Shown: positions 1-9,354 of the stretch, piece after piece | Position numbering within the stretch: position 1 is the stretch's first letter | How the letters are laid out: every line of letters begins with the position of its first letter | Origin: an uncultured Flavobacteriales bacterium | GTDB taxonomy: Bacteria; Bacteroidota; Bacteroidia; Flavobacteriales_D; Crocinitomicaceae | DNA length: 64,000 nucleotides | Assembly: GCA_937876195.1 (NCBI GenBank) | Contig: CALEIK010000003.1 | Location: 1-64,000 of the forward strand | Reading direction: 5' to 3' | Notes under the pieces: generated by a model | The model's database searches: none | What the model saw: the letters and a program-made list of their open reading frames with translations, nothing else | Told to the model about the DNA's origin: nothing | Position numbers and translations under genes: made by a program

Positions 1-315
<315 letters not shown>

Positions 316-396
316 AGTTTACCAATTCTACAGAGTTATTACTTCAATCATCCGATATATCAATCTTTAGACATTAAGATCTTAAGATGAAAGATA

Positions 397-447
397 TCAA
401 GACTAAAGGCAAATACTGTCTTAACGTCTTTGATCTTTTAGTCTTGA
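397..447 (+). other. inverted repeat in the 23S-5S spacer
   Basis: CAAGACTAAA at 398-407 pairs perfectly with TTTAGTCTTG at 437-446, plus one flanking T-A pair, around a 29-nt loop. Such stems in rRNA spacers are often processing sites in the precursor RNA; that role is inferred here. A perfect 12-bp palindrome, TTAAGATCTTAA, lies just upstream at 374-385. Confidence 0.5.
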
Positions 448-462
448 ATCTCATTGATGACT

Positions 463-577
<115 letters not shown>

Positions 578-578
578 T

Positions 579-613
579 AAAACCCCGTTCTAGCAATAGA
601 TCGGGGTTTTTTA
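579..613 (+). terminator. rRNA operon terminator
   Basis: AAAACCCCG at 579-587 pairs with CGGGGTTTT at 602-610 around a 14-nt loop, and the descending arm runs into a T-tract. It follows the 5S rRNA directly and closes the rrn operon. Confidence 0.85.
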
Positions 614-623
614 GTTTACACTC

Positions 624-655
624 AAAAGGTCACTGAGCTTGTCGAAGTGCCTTTT
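624..655. repeat. REP-like hairpin containing GAGCTTGTCGAAGTG
   Basis: AAAAGG-T-CACT at 624-634 pairs with AGTG-CCTTTT at 646-655 with one bulged T, around the core GAGCTTGTCGA. This core resembles a short interspersed intergenic sequence common in Bacteroidota chromosomes. A degenerate relative lies at about 38876-38917. The remaining intergenic sequence up to 806 shows no gene. Confidence 0.5.
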
Positions 656-806
656 GTACCTCGGATCTATCGGTTCGTTGGAACAAGTATTCGTCTTCCA
701 AAGTGGTGCTTTGTCTCCTCGCATGTAAAATTAGCAACCGCAAAGTGGAAGGTATGAGGAAAAGACAATGTGAACTTCAGTCGAACCTGTTAGTTTCAAC
801 CAATAA

Positions 807-2891
807 TTAGAATTTCATCCTCAATTGAAGTGTAATATCCGATTTGGTGTTACCCATAATTTCTTCTGGTCCTGATCCTAAACTCTTGCGATTTGCATAA
901 ATATTTACACCGTAACGCACCCAGAGATCAAACTTTCTAAAGAAAGTGTATCGAATTAACGCATAAGCTCTGCTCCCTCTATAATAGTAAGCTGGAACGG
1001 AAAACACATACAATGCATTACTCTCAAAGGAATAAATGCGGGAATCATAACTGTCGGTATCAAAAAGTGCATAACGCAAAGCTATGTCCAATGGAAATGA
1101 TTTAGGCTTATAGACAATGTCTTGAGTAAGAATGATTCCATCTTCAGGGGTATTGCTCAAACGATTAATGGTTACGTATTCAATCCGCGATTTTAATTGC
1201 ACCCCTTCCATCACCTTGTAGCTAAAATTAATCCGGTAATTTCGCTGGACGATATCCTCCAACTCAGTAATAGTAGCGTCTGAGTCTCTACTATTTTTTT
1301 GTCTCCTCTGCTCTCGAAAACGCGCATACACCTCCAAATTTCGACTGGGTTTGTAAGTCGGCTGAATCATAAATTCGTTGCCATTGGTTGGACCGTCAAC
1401 TTGGTACTTCATCCATGGAAATTTGAATAGATCAAAATAGGTGTTCACAGAGAATGAACGCGTCAGATTCAACCTTAAACCTGTATACAATCCACTTTCA
1501 TTTTGTACACGACTTCCCTCTGCAAATCCAGCGTTGTAGAATGTTTGGTAATCCCTAGAATAATTGCGGTAGACGACACTCATCGAAGCGCGTTGATCCA
1601 ACGAAAATAGAACACCGTGAATGGTCGCCAATCCACCCGAATGGGTAGATGTCGATAGTTCACCAAAGAAATTGAAATTCCTAACTACCCAGCTATAGTC
1701 AGCACTAATTCCCATCATGCTTTTTCCTCTAAAATCAAAACGATTATAAGGCAGTGTGTCCTTGGCGAAATTCCTATCATAACCATAGTAGACCGCAGCA
1801 ACTCCCAATTGAAGAGATCGTTTTCGGTACCTTAAATTACCTCCTGCAATGATTTCATTTAGCTGGTTTTTACGGGCAACCTCAGAATTGGTACGGTGGA
1901 AGCCAGTCAAATTAATACTTGATACAAATTCCTGTTCTTCCAATAAGGAATCATTAATGATAGTCGCATCTACCCCTTTGTAAGAGCCGAAAGCAGTGAG
2001 TTCAAAGTTTTTATATCCAAATTCAATCGCCGCTCCTCGCAAGAATCTTGTTTCATCAACTGAAGTGTAGGGTTTGAGCGAGTTTGCTGATTTTTTGACA
2101 TTGGTCACATCTGCTGTTTTTCCAAATGCGTACCCCGACCACAAATTTAATCCTTGTCCAATTTGTACTTGATAATCACCCAATGCAACTGAGCGGATGT
2201 ATTTCCCTCCTTTATAAAACGCGTGCGCCGAATAAAAATCAAATCCATTTTTTTGATTGCCATTAAAAAATTGCTCTCCTGGATCCTTTTCTGCTGTTAC
2301 TCCTACGCTTAAATTTGTTCTGTAACTGAAACGCAAACGTGTGTAGTAGCGATCTTTGTTCCCATGATAGTACGAATTGCTCGTTTCTTTAATTGAGTCG
2401 GGAACATCGGTATAACCTTCTTTATTTTCTACGGTAGTTTGATACCTTAAAAATGCCTCAAATTTTCCTTGTTGAAATGCTTCTTTCAGTGAGACATGGA
2501 GCTGATCTAATTTATCATCCACTCGGACAAAAGGTAATACCATCTCGATGGTTTGCATATCCCAGTAGCGGAGGGTTTGGAGTTCATAAATTGTAATGAA
2601 TTTACCGAATTGTTTTTTGTGAAGCAGTAAATCATTTATTTGTACATCGGAAAGTAAATTTAAACTTTGCAAATCTTCAAAAGTGGCACCGTTCAAGTTT
2701 AAGGGGTGATCAAATAGAAAATTGAGTTGTTCAAATACGTCAGTTAAGTCAATACTTTCAGACTCTAATTGCTCGGAAATAAATTCTATTCTTTGCTGAA
2801 TAACTGTGTTTTTATCATCCTCTTGCGCAATAGTAAAAAAGCTCAACGCGAGGAAGATTAGTAACAGTAGGCTATTTTTGAACAGAGTCAC
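807..2891 (-). CDS. helix-hairpin-helix domain outer-membrane barrel protein
   Basis: A 694-residue secreted protein. Residues 1-22 are a signal peptide ending TIAQ. Residues about 65-125 hold ComEA-like helix-hairpin-helix repeats (segments FEDLQSLNLLS and YELQTLRYW). The rest alternates aromatic and charged strands like an outer-membrane beta-barrel and ends LQLRMKF with a terminal Phe, as barrels do. HhH motifs usually bind DNA, but here the domain would face the periplasm, so it may bind DNA there or serve as a protein contact. It is the last gene of a three-gene minus-strand operon joined by 4-nt overlaps, after a PorV/PorQ-like protein and a lipoprotein. The function is not established from sequence. 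Confidence 0.85.
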   Translation of the reverse strand: MTLFKNSLLLLIFLALSFFTIAQEDDKNTVIQQRIEFISEQLESESIDLTDVFEQLNFLFDHPLNLNGATFEDLQSLNLLSDVQINDLLLHKKQFGKFITIYELQTLRYWDMQTIEMVLPFVRVDDKLDQLHVSLKEAFQQGKFEAFLRYQTTVENKEGYTDVPDSIKETSNSYYHGNKDRYYTRLRFSYRTNLSVGVTAEKDPGEQFFNGNQKNGFDFYSAHAFYKGGKYIRSVALGDYQVQIGQGLNLWSGYAFGKTADVTNVKKSANSLKPYTSVDETRFLRGAAIEFGYKNFELTAFGSYKGVDATIINDSLLEEQEFVSSINLTGFHRTNSEVARKNQLNEIIAGGNLRYRKRSLQLGVAAVYYGYDRNFAKDTLPYNRFDFRGKSMMGISADYSWVVRNFNFFGELSTSTHSGGLATIHGVLFSLDQRASMSVVYRNYSRDYQTFYNAGFAEGSRVQNESGLYTGLRLNLTRSFSVNTYFDLFKFPWMKYQVDGPTNGNEFMIQPTYKPSRNLEVYARFREQRRQKNSRDSDATITELEDIVQRNYRINFSYKVMEGVQLKSRIEYVTINRLSNTPEDGIILTQDIVYKPKSFPLDIALRYALFDTDSYDSRIYSFESNALYVFSVPAYYYRGSRAYALIRYTFFRKFDLWVRYGVNIYANRKSLGSGPEEIMGNTKSDITLQLRMKF

Positions 2892-3706
2892 TTCGTTGAT
2901 TTTGTTTGAAATACAAATGAAAAGTGTGGCGACCAGCCCAGAATTTGATGATAAGAACTTCCTAAGTCAATATGAAATTGTTCAAAATGGTAGCCTAGCC
3001 CAAAGGAAACTTCCAACGGATGAGTAGCAACTCCCGCTCTCACGAAAAATTGCTTCAGGGCTTCATATTCAAGTCCCGTTTTTAACCTAAAATCATAGTC
3101 CAAGTCCTTTTCACCTTCAAAGGAAAGCAAGAATTTCTTAGAAAAACTAAAGGAAGTTCCAAGTCGAATTACCGTAGAAAATCGGTCGTCCTCAAAATCT
3201 GACAGTTTAGCGCGCCCAATATTGAAAGCACTTACACCAATTTTCCAATTGTCTGTTACTTTAGCGTAGATTCCAGCCGCAGCTGTCATAGTATTTTTAG
3301 ACCCGTAATTCGAGGAAAGCGCAAGTCCCTGATAGTTCAGTTGAACACCAGCGAAAAAATTATCAGACAACTTCATGCTATAACCTAGCCCAGCGCGATA
3401 GGATCGATAGTTTCTGTAGCCAAAAACGTCTCCACCAGCGGAAATTACACCAACTTTTAAAGGAATCGCCACCGCAATTCCTTGTGTTTGAAGTTCTTTT
3501 AACAAAAATCTATTCTCGTAGGATAACCCGATGGATAACTGTTCAACATCCGCCAATGCTCCTGGATTGTTATGAAACGCCCAAACATCATTAAATGTTG
3601 CGGATGCATTTGCCATGGACATCGATCTTGAACTATTGGTCGTAACTCCTTGTCCAAAGAGTAAAAAGGCACCAAGCATGAATAAAATGGATAGACTTAG
3701 TTTCAT
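2888..3706 (-). CDS. PorV/PorQ-like outer-membrane protein
   Basis: A 272-residue protein with a signal peptide (MKLSLSILFMLGAFLLFGQG) followed by the SRSMSMANASAT and AFHNNPGALAD signature typical of PorV/PorQ/FadL-type barrels of Bacteroidota. The remainder is regular amphipathic strand sequence ending near an aromatic residue. It probably forms an outer-membrane barrel; PorV relatives act in type IX secretion, but a specific T9SS role is not shown here. Its start overlaps the lipoprotein gene upstream and its stop overlaps the HhH-barrel gene downstream, each by 4 nt, implying translational coupling. Confidence 0.75.
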   Translation of the reverse strand: MKLSLSILFMLGAFLLFGQGVTTNSSRSMSMANASATFNDVWAFHNNPGALADVEQLSIGLSYENRFLLKELQTQGIAVAIPLKVGVISAGGDVFGYRNYRSYRAGLGYSMKLSDNFFAGVQLNYQGLALSSNYGSKNTMTAAAGIYAKVTDNWKIGVSAFNIGRAKLSDFEDDRFSTVIRLGTSFSFSKKFLLSFEGEKDLDYDFRLKTGLEYEALKQFFVRAGVATHPLEVSFGLGYHFEQFHIDLGSSYHQILGWSPHFSFVFQTKSTK

Positions 3707-4161
3707 TCTTTAGCTATTAAACGTTCATCTTGTGAAAATGAAACATCATTGAAATAATCTTCTTCTTCTACAAAAAACCAACTATTGCCATTGTCCTCAG
3801 AAATTGCAATTATTGCGACATCCGTTATTTCCATATCAATATATTCTTGCTCAAATTTTTTGAATACATATTTAACATGAATGACGTCGTTCTTTTTTTG
3901 AGTACTTTTTATTATACCATCTTGAAAAAACGGACGGGTATATTCATCGGAAACATCAAATCGGGATTGAAATATACTATCTCCTTTGTTTTTATAATAG
4001 GCAACTACTTTTGGGTGAGTGAAGCCAACATATGACATGACAGCGCCATTGTTTCGAGAATTGATGTAGGAAGTTAAAGCGTTGTTTAAAGACGCCTCTT
4101 GGTCCGCATTTAAAGTACATGAACCAAGCAGTAGTAATAACAAATACATCCAGTTTTTCAC
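3703..4161 (-). CDS. hypothetical lipoprotein
   Basis: A 152-residue protein. The N-terminus MKNWMYLLLLLLGSC is a lipoprotein signal with the lipobox cysteine at position 15. The rest is a soluble alpha+beta domain, probably periplasmic, with no motif I recognise. It is the first gene of the operon with the PorV-like barrel and HhH barrel, so it may be an accessory lipoprotein of that envelope assembly (inference from context). Confidence 0.75.
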   Translation of the reverse strand: MKNWMYLLLLLLGSCTLNADQEASLNNALTSYINSRNNGAVMSYVGFTHPKVVAYYKNKGDSIFQSRFDVSDEYTRPFFQDGIIKSTQKKNDVIHVKYVFKKFEQEYIDMEITDVAIIAISEDNGNSWFFVEEEDYFNDVSFSQDERLIAKE

Positions 4162-4221
4162 ATGATGAAGTTAGCGATTTTTTATCAAAAGTATCTTAAT
4201 CGTAAAAAAAGTTAAATCAAA

Positions 4222-4479
4222 TCATACCTCCATTCCGTAATTTGTCCCAATTTGATGGAATTCTGCTTCCGTTGAAAATTCAATTCCTTCCATCGATTGT
4301 TCCAATAGGTCATAAATACGAAGTATTTCAGGGTATTGTTTTGCTTCAATGTTGAACAAGCGAGCGGTTTTTCCAATGATTTGGATTTCGTCGAAATGGC
4401 GTTCATCACGAATTCTATAGTAAACCTTGTTGTTAGAAAGTTTTCTGTATTGAGGAAATCCGGTAACTTTGCTGTTCAT
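4222..4479 (-). CDS. conserved small hypothetical protein
   Basis: An 85-residue protein with no signal peptide, no TM segment and a charged C-terminal half. I recognise no family. It is divergent from the TPR gene at 4496 with only 16 bp between start codons, so the two promoters must overlap the opposite genes. A near -7 box (TATTTTCG, one mismatch) lies 4 bp before its ATG on the minus strand. Coding is supported by the clean frame and the packing. Confidence 0.6.
   Translation of the reverse strand: MNSKVTGFPQYRKLSNNKVYYRIRDERHFDEIQIIGKTARLFNIEAKQYPEILRIYDLLEQSMEGIEFSTEAEFHQIGTNYGMEV
4464..4471 (+). promoter_or_regulatory. -7 box for the TPR gene
   Basis: TAACTTTG matches the Bacteroidota -7 consensus TAnnTTTG. 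It lies inside the first codons of the divergent gene and 24 bp before the TPR gene ATG. Confidence 0.45.
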
Positions 4480-4495
4480 AATACGAAAATAGAGA

Positions 4496-5110
4496 ATGTT
4501 TGTAAATAAGACACATCAGAAAGCACATGAAGCGCTAAAGAATGGTGAGATTGAAAAGGCAATTCAGCTGTACACCAAGGCGCTGAAGGATTTCCCCAAG
4601 GATTGTAATCTGCTGTCTGATAGAGCTGTGGCTTATCTTCATGCGAAAGAAAAAGTGAAGTGCTTTGCTGATTTCGATGCTGCCCTGAAATTACAACCGA
4701 CTTACTCGTATCGTTATGCATCTCGCGCCTTTGCCAAGAACAATTTTGGAGATATTGATGGTGCTATTGAGGACTATGAAAAAGCCGTTGAATTGGATCC
4801 AAATGATGCTATAGCGCACAACAATTTGGGTTTATTGCTCGAACAAAAGGGATATAAAAATGCTTCAGAAGAACGTTTCAAACGGGCTGATAAATTATCC
4901 AAGGATGAAGATCATTTATTGGAAATGATGGATGACATGGAGATGAACAAAGCGGAAAAAGGCATGGAGGTAGATCCAAAACCAATCGATCCGAATATTC
5001 AACGAGAAAAAAATCTTTCTACGGCCAACGAATTGAAAAAGGTGTTTACTTCTAAAAGTCAATTCGTAGAGTTTATGAATTTCATTAAAAACGGGTTTAG
5101 GATCAAATGA
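4496..5110 (+). CDS. tetratricopeptide repeat protein
   Basis: A 204-residue cytoplasmic protein with three to four TPR units in residues 5-130 (for example AHEALKNGEIEKAIQLYTKA and AIEDYEKAVELDPNDAIAHN), then a charged linker and a C-terminal helical segment. TPRs mediate protein contacts; the partner is unknown. It lacks a signal peptide. Its stop overlaps the start of nth by 4 nt (ATGA), so the two are co-translated. Confidence 0.85.
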   Translation: MFVNKTHQKAHEALKNGEIEKAIQLYTKALKDFPKDCNLLSDRAVAYLHAKEKVKCFADFDAALKLQPTYSYRYASRAFAKNNFGDIDGAIEDYEKAVELDPNDAIAHNNLGLLLEQKGYKNASEERFKRADKLSKDEDHLLEMMDDMEMNKAEKGMEVDPKPIDPNIQREKNLSTANELKKVFTSKSQFVEFMNFIKNGFRIK

Positions 5111-5751
5111 CAAAACAACAAAAGGCGAAGTACATTGTGGACGAACTCGAAAAGTTGTATCCTGAAACTCCTGTGCCGTTGGATCATACCGATGCCTATA
5201 CTTTACTGATCGCCGTTCTATTATCTGCACAATGCACTGACAAGCGCGTCAATCTAATCACTCCATTACTGTTTTCAAAAGCGGACAATCCATTTGATAT
5301 GGTTAAATTGAGCGTGGAAGAAATTAGAGCCATTATCCGACCTTGTGGATTATCACCAAGAAAATCTCAAGCGATATTTACCCTATCACAAATGCTTATT
5401 GATAAGTACAACGGAGAAGTTCCTGCCGACTTTGAGTTATTGGAAGAATTACCTGGGGTGGGACATAAAACAGCTTCTGTTGTCATGGCACAGGCATTCG
5501 GTATACCCGCATTTCCTGTCGATACACACATTCATCGTTTGTTAACCCGCTGGGGAATTACAAATGGAAAAAGCGTGGAACAAACGGAAAAGGATGCCAA
5601 ACGTTTATTTCCAAGAGAACTGTGGAACAAATTGCATTTGCAAATTATTTTTTACGGTCGTGAATTTTCGCCAGCGCGTTCCCCAAAGAGTGAGATGGAT
5701 TATATCACAAGACAGATTGGAACGGCAAAAGCACTGAAAGAACTGAAGTAA
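5107..5751 (+). CDS. nth: endonuclease III, form without iron-sulfur cluster
   Basis: A 214-residue DNA glycosylase/AP lyase for base-excision repair of oxidised pyrimidines. The helix-hairpin-helix LPGVGHKTA is at residues 115-123 with catalytic Lys121, and the catalytic Asp139 lies in the VDTHIHRL segment. The C-terminal four-cysteine 4Fe-4S loop of E. coli Nth is absent: after FYGREFSPARSPKSE there are no cysteines at all, and the only two Cys in the protein lie near residues 43 and 80. The catalytic core is complete, so an active cluster-free enzyme is likely. It overlaps the TPR gene by 4 nt. Confidence 0.95.
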   Translation: MTKQQKAKYIVDELEKLYPETPVPLDHTDAYTLLIAVLLSAQCTDKRVNLITPLLFSKADNPFDMVKLSVEEIRAIIRPCGLSPRKSQAIFTLSQMLIDKYNGEVPADFELLEELPGVGHKTASVVMAQAFGIPAFPVDTHIHRLLTRWGITNGKSVEQTEKDAKRLFPRELWNKLHLQIIFYGREFSPARSPKSEMDYITRQIGTAKALKELK

Positions 5752-5860
5752 GTGTGTGCTATTTTCAATATAAATAGTAACTTCGTTATTATCACTGATA
5801 AAGGTATTTGTGCCTTTTGGGGAATCATTTAAGTTCCCCTTTTTTATAAATGAAAAACAC

Positions 5861-6634
5861 ATGAAGACAAAGAAGGAAATTGTAGATAATTGGTTGCCAA
5901 GATATACTGGTGAGGCGTTGGAGAATTTTGGTGAATATATTTTACTGTGTAATTTTCATCATTATGTCAATTTGTTCGCGAGTCAACATGGTGTGCCGGT
6001 AGTCGGAAGTGATAAACCGATGCAGTGCGCTACAGCGGATGGGTTGACAATCATTAATTTTGGAATGGGGAGTGCTTCAGCCGCGACATGCATGGATTTA
6101 TTGTCGGCAATCAAACCAAAGGCCGTTCTGTTTTTAGGGAAATGTGGCGGACTAAAAAAGAAGAATCAAGTGGGTGACCTGATTTTACCAATTGCGGCGA
6201 TCCGAGGAGAGGGAACTAGCAATGATTACTTTCCTCCCGAAGTGCCTGCACTTCCTGCGTTTGCGCTTCAAAAAGCAATTTCAACAACGATCCGCGATCA
6301 TGGACGTGACTACTGGACAGGTACGTGCTACACAACCAATAGACGGGTTTGGGAACATGACGACCAGTTCAAAGAATACCTTGAGAAAATTAGAGTGATG
6401 GCCATAGACATGGAAACGGCTACTATTTTTTCTGTAGGTTTTTCCAATGAAATTCCAACGGGTGCACTTCTATTGGTTTCTGATCAACCGATGGTTTCTG
6501 AAGGTGTAAAAACTAGCCTTAGCGATTCCAAAGTTACCGCTGACTATGTCACTGAGCATTTACAAATTGGCATCGAGTCGCTCAAACAACTCATCAATAA
6601 AGGAAATACGGTGAAGCATCTGCGCTTCAATTAA
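5861..6634 (+). CDS. amn: AMP nucleosidase
   Basis: A 257-residue enzyme that hydrolyses AMP to adenine and ribose 5-phosphate in purine salvage. It shows the nucleoside phosphorylase-fold signatures: INFGMGSASAA, LFLGKCGGLKKKNQ, IRGEGTSNDY and the base-binding block IDMETATIFSVGF, ending VKHLRFN. It is the short Bacteroidota form, without the N-terminal domain of E. coli Amn. I chose the ATG at 5861 (MKTKKEIVDNWLPRY) rather than an in-frame ATG 51 nt upstream, because homologs begin there. Its end overlaps the convergent MscS gene by 4 nt. Confidence 0.93.
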   Translation: MKTKKEIVDNWLPRYTGEALENFGEYILLCNFHHYVNLFASQHGVPVVGSDKPMQCATADGLTIINFGMGSASAATCMDLLSAIKPKAVLFLGKCGGLKKKNQVGDLILPIAAIRGEGTSNDYFPPEVPALPAFALQKAISTTIRDHGRDYWTGTCYTTNRRVWEHDDQFKEYLEKIRVMAIDMETATIFSVGFSNEIPTGALLLVSDQPMVSEGVKTSLSDSKVTADYVTEHLQIGIESLKQLINKGNTVKHLRFN

Positions 6635-7920
6635 TTGCTTTGCTCAACAAGTGCTTTAAAATCATTGCCTGAGGGACTTTCGAAGTAGCTTAGCTCGAAC
6701 ATGTCAATAACTGCAAAAAGATGATCGAAAATATCGGCCATTACCTCTTCGTAGCGCTCCCATTCTTTTGTTTTTGTGAAACAGTACAACTCGATAGGTA
6801 GTCCTATCTCTGTTGGAGCGAGTTGACGAACCATAAGCGTCATTTCTTGATTGATTTCATTGTTGTGTTTCAGGTAATATTCAACGTAACGACGAAACAA
6901 ACCTATATTCGTTTGACGTCTTCCATTCACCACGTTGCCTTCATCGTATCCATTTTTACGGTTGAAATCAATGATTTCTTGCTCGCGTTGCTCAATAAAT
7001 TCTTTTAACAATCTAACTTCTTTGAGTCTGCTTAACAATTCAGGAGTTGTAAACTGAATGGAATCAATTTGCACATTTAAGGCTCGCTTAATTCTTCTAC
7101 CGTTCGACTCCTGCATACCTCTCCAGTTTTTGAAGGAATCGGAAATAAAAGAATAGGTTGGAATTGTCGTGATTGTTCGATCAAAATTTCGGACTTTCAC
7201 TGTAGTTAAATTAATCTCTTCTACATCCCCATCAGCCCCAAATCTCTCCATAGTAATCCAGTCACCAATTCGTATCATATCGTTACTAGACAATTGAATA
7301 GAACCCACAAAACCTAGAATGGTGTCTTTAAAAATTAACAAAAGTATGGCTGAGATAGCACCCAATGATGTTAGGAAAAATAACGGTGTTTTTTCCGTCA
7401 ATACCGATAAAAGAAGGATGATTAATATTCCTGAAAATATAATTTTAAGGACTTGAATGTAGGATTGGATGGGCTTATCTCGGTACGTTTCGATATCCAT
7501 GATGATATCCTTCAAAGAATTAAACAATCGATTTAAGACGATAATTCCAACAAAAATGATGAGCACTGCCACAATCTTGGAGGTAGTGGTGAGTACTGAC
7601 GGATATCCAAAAAACACGATGGAAAGAAAGAAATCCATAAAAAGTAACGGCACTACTAATGCCACTCCGCGAAAAACCCGGTTATGAATAAAATGATCAT
7701 CCCATTTTGCATTGGTTTTATCTAAAAATGAGTGAACAATTTTAACAAAGACAAAGCGCGAAATGAACCAAATGATAAATGATGACAAGATGAGTGCACC
7801 AAATAGTCCCATTGTCCAGTATCCAAGATCATTTTCAAAAGCCTTAGAATCAAAGTACGACGACTCTTTTGTGGAAACGTAGTAAAATCCTTTTATCCAA
7901 TTAACAACCGACTCTTTCAT
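6631..7920 (-). CDS. MscS-family mechanosensitive ion channel (YbdG-like)
   Basis: A 429-residue inner-membrane channel. It has about five TM helices between residues 35 and 200, the last a pore-like helix (LTSLGAISAILLLIFKDTILG), then the MscS beta domain (IRIGDWITMERFGADGDVEEI, followed by TVKVRNFDRTITTIPTY) and a long C-terminal cytoplasmic domain. The size and the FKNWRGM segment suit the YbdG/MscM branch, which protects against hypo-osmotic shock. A -7 box (TAATTTTG) lies 17 bp before its start. Confidence 0.9.
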   Translation of the reverse strand: MKESVVNWIKGFYYVSTKESSYFDSKAFENDLGYWTMGLFGALILSSFIIWFISRFVFVKIVHSFLDKTNAKWDDHFIHNRVFRGVALVVPLLFMDFFLSIVFFGYPSVLTTTSKIVAVLIIFVGIIVLNRLFNSLKDIIMDIETYRDKPIQSYIQVLKIIFSGILIILLLSVLTEKTPLFFLTSLGAISAILLLIFKDTILGFVGSIQLSSNDMIRIGDWITMERFGADGDVEEINLTTVKVRNFDRTITTIPTYSFISDSFKNWRGMQESNGRRIKRALNVQIDSIQFTTPELLSRLKEVRLLKEFIEQREQEIIDFNRKNGYDEGNVVNGRRQTNIGLFRRYVEYYLKHNNEINQEMTLMVRQLAPTEIGLPIELYCFTKTKEWERYEEVMADIFDHLFAVIDMFELSYFESPSGNDFKALVEQSN

Positions 7921-7936
7921 TTTCTTTACTTTAGTA

Positions 7937-7944
7937 CAAAATTA
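7937..7944 (-). promoter_or_regulatory. -7 box for the MscS gene
   Basis: On the minus strand this reads TAATTTTG, a full match to TAnnTTTG, 16 nt before the start codon. No clear -33 TTG is present at the usual distance. Confidence 0.45.
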
Positions 7945-7952
7945 GCAAGATT

Positions 7953-8501
7953 TTGAAGAAAAAATCGCTTTATCTGTTGGGATTGATCACACTTCTGGTT
8001 TTTCCCCTTCCCACATTTTTAGTATTTTATTTTGTGGAGGACGTTCACCCAATTGTACTATTGCAGTTTGAGCGATTTTCTTGGTTCGAAATTGTAATAG
8101 GACTGGAACTTGGAATTGCGTATGCCTTCTTTTCTCTGATTCTACTACAGATGAGCGTTTTTGATCAAATGCCAAATCGCGTTGAGAAAATCGTACGAGA
8201 TATGAAACTCACGTTGTTTGATTGTTTCTTTTTGTCAATTTGCGCGGGAGTAGGGGAAGAGTTGTTGTTCCGTTCAGGTGTCCAGTTTTACCTTGGACCG
8301 ATAATCACATCTGTTTTCTTCGTGGCAATTCATGGTTATTTGAATCCATTCAATTGGCGCACGTCGCTCTATGGGTTAATTGTACTTCCATTTATACTCT
8401 TGATTAGTTATGGATTCGAGTACTACGGAATATGGTTTGCTATTTGCGCGCACTTTTCCTATGACCTCGTGTTGTTCATTACAATCTCTCGTCAACGTTA
8501 A
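7953..8501 (+). CDS. CPBP-family intramembrane glutamic endopeptidase
   Basis: A 182-residue membrane protein with about five hydrophobic helices. It carries the CPBP/Abi motifs in order: EELLFR at 102-107 (EExxxR), FVAIH at 123-127 (FxxxH) and the third-motif His at about 167 (AHFSYD). These residues form the active site of Rce1-type glutamic proteases. The start is TTG at 7953 (MKKKSLYLL); no upstream ATG fits. The end overlaps the convergent LRR gene by 4 nt. Confidence 0.85.
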   Translation: MKKKSLYLLGLITLLVFPLPTFLVFYFVEDVHPIVLLQFERFSWFEIVIGLELGIAYAFFSLILLQMSVFDQMPNRVEKIVRDMKLTLFDCFFLSICAGVGEELLFRSGVQFYLGPIITSVFFVAIHGYLNPFNWRTSLYGLIVLPFILLISYGFEYYGIWFAICAHFSYDLVLFITISRQR

Positions 8502-9223
8502 TTCTGGATAATTCTAAGGCGTGTTGTCTGTTGTATGAGTAAGCATGGTGGAACTAAGATCGTAGGATCAATTTCCAAAACCTCAAAATACCTTAATCCA
8601 CAAAGTGATTCTGGAAGATTCAACATGGGACCTGCTGCAGAAACATACAGTTCCCTCAATTTTCTCAGGTTACCTATTTCAGCAGGAAGTTCTTCTAGAA
8701 AATTTCGATTCAAATAGATGAATTGCAATTGCTCACATCCTCCAATCGACGGTGGAATTTTTTTCAGCTCATTGAATTTTAATTGAAGGACTTCCAATTT
8801 TTTCAAACGATGCATCGAGTCTGGCAGCGACCTAAGTTTATTTTGATTCAGAATTAGCTGTTGAAGATTTTCCAGTTCAACAATGGAATTTGGAAGTGTT
8901 TCTATATCGTTGTATTGCGCAGATAGGAGCCTTAAATTTTTGAGTTGTCCTATGGATGAAGGAAGCGACGTTAGCTTGTTTTTCCCGAGGTATAATTTTT
9001 CTAGACTTTCTAGCTCTCCAATCCACTCAGGAATTTCTTGGATGTTGTTTCCGTAAAGGCGAAGTACTTTGAGTGATTTGTTATGACGAATTTCCACTGG
9101 TAGTTCGGTGAGACCTCTCTTAGAAAGATTGATGGTCGTTTTATCACCAGATAAATCTACATCTCTTAATCCAGCACACGAAAACAATGTACTGAGAAGA
9201 AGGAATAATAAGGCATGTCGCAT
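8498..9223 (-). CDS. leucine-rich repeat lipoprotein
   Basis: A 241-residue protein. The signal MRHALLFLLLSTLFSC has a lipobox cysteine at 16. Residues about 30-215 form roughly eight LRRs of about 23 residues with the pattern LpxxIgxLxxLxxLxLxxNxL (for example LPSSIGQLKNLRLLSAQYND). It probably sits on the envelope as a protein-binding scaffold; the ligand is unknown. Confidence 0.88.
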   Translation of the reverse strand: MRHALLFLLLSTLFSCAGLRDVDLSGDKTTINLSKRGLTELPVEIRHNKSLKVLRLYGNNIQEIPEWIGELESLEKLYLGKNKLTSLPSSIGQLKNLRLLSAQYNDIETLPNSIVELENLQQLILNQNKLRSLPDSMHRLKKLEVLQLKFNELKKIPPSIGGCEQLQFIYLNRNFLEELPAEIGNLRKLRELYVSAAGPMLNLPESLCGLRYFEVLEIDPTILVPPCLLIQQTTRLRIIQN

Positions 9224-9354
9224 GACTAAATTTAAGGAATAAATAGTAGGGAATAGTAGAATAGACGAAAAAAATCAACTATTTTTACATATAGTTGAAC
9301 AAAGATTTGGCATGTAATTTGACATGTGGAACAAACAATTAAAAGAATACAGTT

